Shown: piece by piece, positions 57,641 through 64,000 of the stretch
Layout: each line of letters opens with the position of its first letter
Position numbering within the stretch: position 1 is the stretch's first letter
DNA from: Kingdonia uniflora
Lineage: Eukaryota; Streptophyta; Magnoliopsida; Ranunculales; Circaeasteraceae
Direction of reading: 5' to 3'
DNA length: 64,000 nt
NCBI GenBank assembly: GCA_014058105.1
Contig: JACGCM010000685.1
Coordinates: 248,001-312,000, forward strand
Translations under genes and position numbers: made by a program
Notes under the pieces: generated by a model
Told to the model about the DNA's origin: nothing
The model's input: the letters and a program-made list of their open reading frames with translations, nothing else
Databases searched by the model: none

Positions 57641-58714
57641 GTGGTGTTGGAGGACTGTAGATGGGAATTCGTTCAGGTAAATCTTGAAGACATTTTCCTT
57701 GGTTTAAGTGTGCACAACTCCTATTTATCATATTGAACTTGTCGTCGAGTGAACTGTTGAACCTCCACCAATGCGAACCCGAATCCTAGTGGGGATTATT
57801 TGACCACTATCGTAGGCACGGTACCTGGTACCTTCACGCATTGTCTAATCCAAAATTATAGCCAACAGGATAGCGGTTAAATCAAACCGAGTGTCATAAA
57901 TATACCACCCATCATCGTTTGTTTGAGAATCGATTTCAAAATGGACGAGATGTGTTAAATTAAGTGAGGATTATATGATGGTAAATAGGTATACATGGAC
58001 TTCCAGTCAAATTGGCAAATAATCATTGTGATTCACCTGAACTGAGACTGCTGGCATTGGAAGAATGTTTAGGTTATTTAACATCGATGAATTGTACAGT
58101 GAACGGTTTAGGTACAGTAGAGTAGGGTTTCTAGTATGGCAGAGGGTTTCTAGAGAGTGAAACCAATGGGTTTCAGAGATACTAAAAAAGTTCAAAAAGT
58201 AAGGGATTTATATTGCATTGGACGGAGGGAGCCATTATGGAATTCCTGTAGAGATGGCAAAAAGGAAGCGGCTAATTCGGCTATAGCAGATCGTTTATAG
58301 AAGAAAAGTATAGATACATACATCAATTTCTCATCAACAGAAACTGCATTCCTCGTAACACATCTGCATGGGGCATCAGTCATCCAAGGAAGCATTTAAT
58401 CAAAAAATATACATTTTTCATGTTCAGGCTGCATTTTGTAATGGTGCATCCACTAAATTCAGATAAAACAAAGAGAAGATTGCATTAAACCTGATTCATG
58501 CACATGAAACCTAGGTATTTATATGGTGTATAAGAGCTGTTATAGACAGGTTTTCATCATTAACAGATGCCCTTAAAGCAGTGACAACATAACTTTAACT
58601 GAAAACTTTCAACTCCATACTCAAAATGACGAGGAGATCAAATCTTTCAGAGATGTGGATTTTATACTCTTTTCATTTCTTTCTATATTTCTCATTCTTA
58701 AAATGCTTTGATCT

Positions 58715-59533
58715 TTATAAGTCCCCATGGGAGACGTGAGTGGGAATCTCTCCCTGATTATCCAGTGGCATGTACTGTGCCATGATAGCTCTTATCTCTG
58801 AATCCATGTATCGCTGCACATAATACATATTGTCTTAAGGAAACTACAGCTAGATTTATATGAAAGAAAGGAAGAAAGGAAAACTTGTGATGCAAAGATA
58901 ACACTGTACCCGAATTCTGACTCTGTACAAAGCATACCCTCCAACTCCAGCAATAGCCAAGCCAATGAAAATAATCCATACAGAGTTCCAGCTTGTCTTG
59001 AATGAAGCCTCCCTACCTGCAGTAGCCAGTTCATTACATAGTTAATTTAAGGAGCAGATAAATGATATCATTTCCAACATATGCTGAAAAATAACTGGAT
59101 AATAACTGCCTAAAAGATGTTCTGAATGAGTCACAAATAGATACGCAGTTTTTATGTTTGATGAAAAATATGACTCGTTAATTCCTTTATAAGGCTATCT
59201 TCGCCAGGGATACAAAGGTACCATAATATACTATTTTTTTATTTGGATAAATAGATAATTATAAATAGTTTTGGTTTTTTTTTATAAGAAAACATTGTAT
59301 TCTTTGATTCCCATGTACCAAGCTTGAACCCTTGACCTTGGGGACTTCAATATGTCTAATGAACCACAAAGGCATGGAAGGTTGGTTACCATAAGTATAC
59401 TCACCTATGCATGCATCATGTTCTTGCATATACAACAGATCACCACTGCAGCTGCACTCAAAACCTCCCCAGGTATCCTTGCATTTGCATTCAGGGCACT
59501 GACATGCAAGCTTTTCTTGGCATTCATCCACAT
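58715..59533 (-). CDS. VSR: Vacuolar sorting receptor, last three coding exons
   Basis: Exons on the minus strand: 59533-59405, 59016-58910 and 58813-58715, with splice phases that close. The first gives the calcium-binding EGF repeat '[20 protein letters not shown]' with '[19 protein letters not shown]'. The second gives the membrane anchor '[20 protein letters not shown]'. The third gives the cytosolic tail '[20 protein letters not shown]' to the stop. YMPL is the tyrosine sorting signal read by adaptor complexes. VSR/BP80 proteins carry soluble cargo from Golgi or TGN to the vacuole. The N-terminal PA domain, the lumenal domain and earlier EGF repeats are not seen in 59534-64000. Either the preceding intron exceeds 4.4 kb or the gene is a 3' fragment. 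What is visible is undamaged. Confidence 0.92.
59275..59392 (-). mobile_element. SINE-like insertion in a VSR intron
   Basis: On the minus strand, 'TTTGTGGTTCATTAGAC' resembles a tRNA A box. 'AGGGTTCAAGCTTGG' resembles a B box (GGTTCRA). An A run (the T run at 59275-59283 on the plus strand) forms the tail. The order fits a tRNA-derived SINE. The flanking duplication is not clear. Confidence 0.4.
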
Positions 59534-59725
59534 CTGGAAAAAAGAAAAGAATAAGAAGCAGTCTTTAAATCTGCAGTAAAATCCCAATGTCATTGTTGGC
59601 TATCATTTTAAGGGATATCCCTCAGAAATGAGAAGACACGTGAAACTGACAAAAGCACCATAATTTATATTTTCTACATGGACCACCAACTCAAACAGAA
59701 CATGATAGAAGGACTTAACCATGAT

Positions 59726-60190
59726 TGTTAAAAACTACGTGCGCGGAAGCGATTAACAAACACAATTTATAAAACGATCTCTTTATTCAATTCAATCAAT
59801 GATTACAAGCTCTCTCTCTCTAGACCCATCGAGGGCTTTTCCTCTCTCAAAACTCAACACTAGTTTTTCCTCTCCAAGAACATCCTATAAGTTCTCTCCA
59901 CTAACCATTCTCCCAACAAAATAGGAAACTACCTAATAGTAATCCCCTATTAGATAATTTTCTAAATAAAATAAAATAACTCAAAATAATGCAAAAAAGA
60001 AATCTACTAGAGATCGGTCACATAGGAAACGTGCATAGGTCGTAGTCGTGACAACCCACGACTTATCAACGATAAAAATGAACATGCACCAGCAAACCTT
60101 ATTGTCCATGCGACCACAATTACACTTAACGACTCCTTTGGGAATTAAAGAGTAATTAAAAAAAATGTTCCCTAAGAACACATCCATAAC
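59726..60190 (-). repeat. LTR-like sequence
   Basis: It starts TGTTAAAAACTACGTGCGCG and continues with 'GAAGCGATTAAC', a string I associate with plant copia LTRs. Polyadenylation-like motifs suggest it reads on the minus strand. The right boundary is uncertain and no TSD was found. Confidence 0.4.
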
Positions 60191-61735
60191 CTAAGAGAGT
60201 CACGGGATTAAACCTACTTGAGCCAATAATAGAATAGGTAGCCCGTAGACATGGAACTCGTCAGCACAGAAGTAGAGTCCCTCTCGCAAGTACCACAGGA
60301 GGGCCAAGCAACAGTTCGAGCTGATGCAACAAAATAGGGAGTTATAGAAAATTTTCAAAATGTTTCGAAAAGGGAAAGAGCTAGAGAGCATGGACAGACT
60401 AGAAGTGGAGGAGGGCTTAAAGTCGGTACTGACAGAGAATGTAAATTAAGTTGAAGGCTTTGACACAGCCCAACACACCTCCCACTGTAGCCAATCAGAG
60501 TGACAAACATCTTGCTAGAAAACAACAAGCAAGCGCAAGTGGCACAACTAGCGGAAGAAAGGGGGGGGGGGGGCAAAGTCAACATCACATGCCCTTACCA
60601 TCATTCGATGGTGAAGGATCATGCAAAGAGCAATTGGCAAGGTATAAAAAGGCATTGTCCGCAATAAAGGGCAACAAGATCTATTGTTACGAGAATTCTC
60701 TAAATCTCTAAGGCTTTGGGAGTTGGTAGAACAGTGCTTCGATTTCCATTGGGCGACGGGTTTTACTTTGCGACTAACAAGGCGCGAAAAAACTTTGATC
60801 AAAGCGTCGATTTTCAACGTAAGATAAGCAAGTTGCTTTTTGGAGGTCAATTTCTTTGCATTCCTCTTGATTCCAATTGTTTCGACTTCAAATACTCCCT
60901 CGGATTAGCTTACTTTAATACCAAATTGATAGGATCAAGTCGTGGAAGTAAGGCTTTGACAAACCCTACTCAATTACTCACACTGAATATTAAATAAAAA
61001 TCCTAAAAAAACCTTTTTATTAAGATTTCGTAAACCCTAATACAATCTAAAAATAATTCTTCTTAAACCAACCTACTCAAACCCTAATCTAAGGACCTCC
61101 TTATATAGCTTAAGGAATCCAACAAAATTATAAACCCTATTAAAAATTGAATTAGGAGTCCTTATTCCATGCAATCTAATAAAAATCAAAGTATAAAATC
61201 CATTGAAAAAGAAAATAATAATATTTTCCCTTTATTCTTGCAAATCAAATAAATATGATATCTTCTAACTTTGGCAACTAAAGAGAGACAAACTAATACG
61301 GGTAGGGCAACGTACCGTTACATCATAACTCAACGCGTGAAACACTTAGCAAATAGCTCCTAGTGCGAACTCATACTATAATAAATTAATCTTTAACGCA
61401 AGTTGTAATTTCCATATGCATACTTTATACTAGGCAAGTGTTCCTCTTATATCCGATTGATTCGCATATACAACCCCACTATGTGGTAACCTCTTTGAGG
61501 TTTACACAACGCAGACCTATGCACACACATGTTGCCGACTTCCTTTCATGTCGTAGGTGCCTTTCACCAAAACCCAACTCTCTGGCTTTTGAGTTCAACT
61601 TTAAGTTCAAAAACCCTTCCAACTTCCAAGGTACTCCGCTAGGAGGGAGCACTTACCTTACACATGCCCTCACTTGCATGCTTCAGGACAGGTCCACAAA
61701 AAGTTTCTCAAAATTCTTTCTCCCTCTTAGATAAT
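60190..61735. other. Unclassified repeat-like sequence
   Basis: Plus-strand open frames (60451-60711, 60716-60997) are low in complexity or without motifs. A run of 13 G lies at 60561-60573. The stretch 60960-61250 is AT-rich with many 'AAACCCTA' strings, as in LTRs of some plant elements. I cannot assign a family. Confidence 0.3.
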
Positions 61736-61739
61736 GTGT

Positions 61740-63590
61740 TGTGGCCACTAATATACCTTCATGTCATAAACTGGCAGACTACATAACACTGACTTAACCA
61801 ATGTAACTCTCCCCTGAAAGGATAACAGTTTACGAGCCCAGCTTCTCCAGTCCTCACTATTATTTTCTCTAAGAGAAAAAACAGTACTCCCACCCTTGAA
61901 TTAAGTGGACGCCAAGATACTTTTCAGAGACCAAAGAGGTCTATAATTTCCTCTCTTCTATTACAATTAACAGACCCCACACAAATTTTACACTTCTCCC
62001 TACTCACATACTGCCAGAAGAATCTTGATACTTCTTATAAAGCTTAAGAATAGCTTTAAGACCCCGCTAGCCACCATTAGCAAAAATTATAATGTCATCA
62101 ACAAACAACAAGTGAGTGGGACCAGGGCAACTTATGATAACCACTATAGGACTAACAAAACTTCTGTATCTCAAATCATTCAACCTTTTTACTATGCACA
62201 TCTTCGGACAAGGCAAAGAGCAAGGGGGAGAGGGGGTCCCTTGCCTAAGCCCTCTACCAATCTTAAAGAACCCACAAGGGCAACCATTGATCATGACTAA
62301 CATTTGAAACTTTTCAGGATGCATAAAACCCAGCTACACCACTTATGAGAAATGCCAAATTTTTCAAGAACTCTCAATAGAAAGTCCCAACTCAAAGTTT
62401 CATAGGTCTGAGATATATCCACCTTGACATTTGACAACAATATTACCACCCACTTCTTCTTAAGCTCATTCATCATTTCTGAAGTCATGCCAATATTAAA
62501 CTGTACATTTCTTCCCTTATTAAAGCCACTTTGCTCTCGGGGAAACAATCCTATTAACCACTTACCTTAACCTATTAGCCAGAATCTAAGTTATGATCTT
62601 CAAAGGCAAAGTTACTAAAATAGATAGGCCTATGTGTGAGTTGCCATAGGGATTAGTCGGGCAAATGGTGATAAATTATGAAATGGGATCACCCTGGTTT
62701 GCGAAAATATATTGATTGGCCTATATTTTTAGTAACTTGGCATTTTTGATTTTGTGAATCAAAACTAAGAAGCTGCAAATGGACCCATTAAAAAGAACAC
62801 ACTCTCTGGAAAAGGATATAATAGCTTTGTACACATCTCTACCAATAACGTCCAACAAGCTTGAAAGAAAGTCCCAGAGATACCATCAAGCTCAGTTAGG
62901 ATTGAGTTCAAAAACTACATTTCTAACCTCCTTAGCAATAGGAAGATAACAGAAGCTTTGTCGCCCACAGCTAAAACCAACTCAGACACAAGATCTATAA
63001 GACTAGCATCCACTGTGTTTGAATTCTCCATAGTCTTGTCAGAAAAGTAAGCAAGAGCATACTGCTTAATGAAATCTTGATCCTACATTGCAACCCCACC
63101 CTCAGAAGATAAAAGATCTTTCTTTCTTTTGATCCTTGCCAAAGCATGAAAATAGCCAGTGTTTTTATCCCCAGCTTCCAGCGACTTAACCTTGTACTTT
63201 TGCCTCCACAAGATCTCCTCATCTAGTAGAGCCTTGTTTAACTACTCATTCAACTCAGTGAGCTTATTAGCCAGAGAATCATTGTTCACATCCAGCTCAA
63301 GCTTATGATGAACTCCTTCAAACTCTTCACTAATAAGTATGATATTCAAAGCAGAATGACCCAAAATTCACACTCCAATCTTGAGAGCAGCTTCACAGCT
63401 TTCTGTGAGGACACTAGCATAAAAACTAGTCCTTCCTTTCAGCAACGCTTCATGTACCATCACTGGCCTTCCAAGAGTCCTAGCCATGGACAACAACACT
63501 TCTTCCTCACAATACTCCATCGAACCCAGGAAGCTGGACCCAGATCAGAGGACATGAGTTATTCTGATTTGAAGGAGAAAAATTAGAGGA
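61740..63590 (-). pseudogene. LINE reverse transcriptase remnant
   Basis: Minus-strand pieces follow LINE ORF2 in order. The connector 'EEILWRQKYKVKSLEAGDKN' with 'TGYFHALARIKRKK' lies near 63230-63130. The reverse transcriptase start 'PREQSGFNKGRNVQFNI' and 'SWDFLLRVLEKFGISHKW' lies at 62548-62310. Then come motif B 'IGRGLRQGTPSPP' and motif C 'THLLFVDDIIIFANGG' at 62240-62067. Near 61990-61800 are 'KYLGVHL' and 'ARKLLSFQGRVTLVKSV'. This family differs from the LINE at 5492-9782 in the residues at these motifs. Many stops make it dead. Confidence 0.82.
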
Positions 63591-63689
63591 CCAAGGACTT
63601 AGCCTGAGCCAAGATCCATGGACCACCTACTCATTACCTCACCTTATCTTCTTCGCAATCAAGCTTAATTGTAAAGAAACATTTACCCA

Positions 63690-63918
63690 AAGATATTAAA
63701 GAGACTAATAACAGTTAATAGATATTTCTCTTGAATGAAGTAATTGATACATCAGTGTGCTATAGGTCTAGGTATACAGTAACTACTAGCTGAAATAGAG
63801 GAACAACTCTAGCTAGAATAATGGAATAAACTAACTGCCCAACAGATGTTGTCTTGACTTGGTAGACTCTGTTGTTACAGCTGTATATTTAAGTCTTCTG
63901 GTGAGTGTCTATTATCCC
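63690..63918 (-). repeat. Probable 3' LTR of a minus-strand copia element
   Basis: On the minus strand a purine tract (GAAGGGGGA) near 63919-63930 is followed by sequence with 'ACAGCTGTAACAACAGAG' and 'TATATTTAAGTC' (plus strand) typical of copia LTRs. The distal boundary is not clear. Confidence 0.45.
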
Positions 63919-63929
63919 CCTTCAAGCAA

Positions 63930-64000
63930 AAAGGGGATGTCACATTGAGCTTGAACATAATGGAATTCAGATGTAGTCTGGGCACACTTTTTGTGAGAAT
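63930..64000 (-). pseudogene. C-terminal end of a copia polyprotein at the window edge
   Basis: The minus-strand frame reads roughly 'LTKSVPRLHLNSIMFKLNV', which matches the end of copia RNase H ('FTK.L....F......LG/LNV'). It directly precedes the purine tract and LTR. The remainder of the element lies beyond position 64000. Confidence 0.5.

Noticed and set aside
60355..60850. Minus-strand frames upstream of the VSR exons as possible missing VSR exons
   Set aside because: They lack the Cys spacing of EGF or PA regions and include a poly-G/Pro artefact.
61438..61734. 98-codon plus-strand frame
   Set aside because: It abuts the LINE remnant and shows no domain; it is probably chance in repeat sequence.

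Overview
This is nuclear DNA from a flowering plant, most likely a dicot. It is AT-rich, has GT-AG introns of up to about 6 kb, genes of plant-only or plant-typical families, and a dense load of plant transposable elements (L1-type LINEs, Ty3/gypsy, Ty1/copia, hAT, PIF/Harbinger). I cannot name the species.

Layout. 1-32.6 kb is a transposon-rich stretch with no intact host gene that I can support. It holds a PIF/Harbinger transposase remnant (1-695, minus), a frameshifted PPR pseudogene (about 1.24-1.96 kb), a GC-rich block (3.73-4.2 kb), and a 4.3-kb 5'-truncated LINE with target-site duplications (5492-9782). A full-length but defective Ty3/gypsy element follows (9967-17729: LTRs, PBS, PPT and 5-bp TSD, no integrase seen, antisense ORFs before the 3' LTR). 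Then come a copia solo LTR (18363-19248), a non-autonomous hAT element (19438-20129), local duplications, a likely Helitron end (about 21.93 kb), a 5'-truncated copia element (24.14-25.6 kb), an unclassified minus-strand retroelement-like region (25.7-27.5 kb), a Tourist-like MITE (29797-30419) and a degraded ORF with three 168-bp tandem repeats (31.2-32.0 kb).

32.6-54.9 kb holds two intact plus-strand genes. The first (CDS 32640-44324, 12 exons, 402 codons plus stop) encodes an Arc1p/AIMP1-like tRNA-binding protein with a GST-C-like N-terminus and an EMAPII-type OB fold. Its 6.2-kb first intron contains a tandem duplication, LINE pieces and a SINE-like sequence. The second (44873-54860, 6 exons, 300 codons plus stop) encodes a plastid Tmemb_14 protein most like FATTY ACID EXPORT 3. 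Both have a telo-box (AAACCCTA) just upstream of the ATG. I assembled both models by hand from splice sites, and every intron phase closes.

54.9-64 kb contains a Tourist-like MITE with internal palindromes (56134-56695) and the last three coding exons of a vacuolar sorting receptor on the minus strand (58715-59533), tail to tail with the FAX-like gene. Its upstream exons are not visible; that side holds LTR-like sequence, a LINE reverse-transcriptase remnant (61.7-63.6 kb) and, at the right edge, the 3' end of a minus-strand copia element.

The genes are ordinary housekeeping loci (translation, plastid lipid export, vacuolar sorting). The unusual material is mobile-element architecture: the antisense ORFs in the gypsy element, the repeated tail ORF with shared stops, the palindrome-bearing MITE and the Helitron-like terminus.
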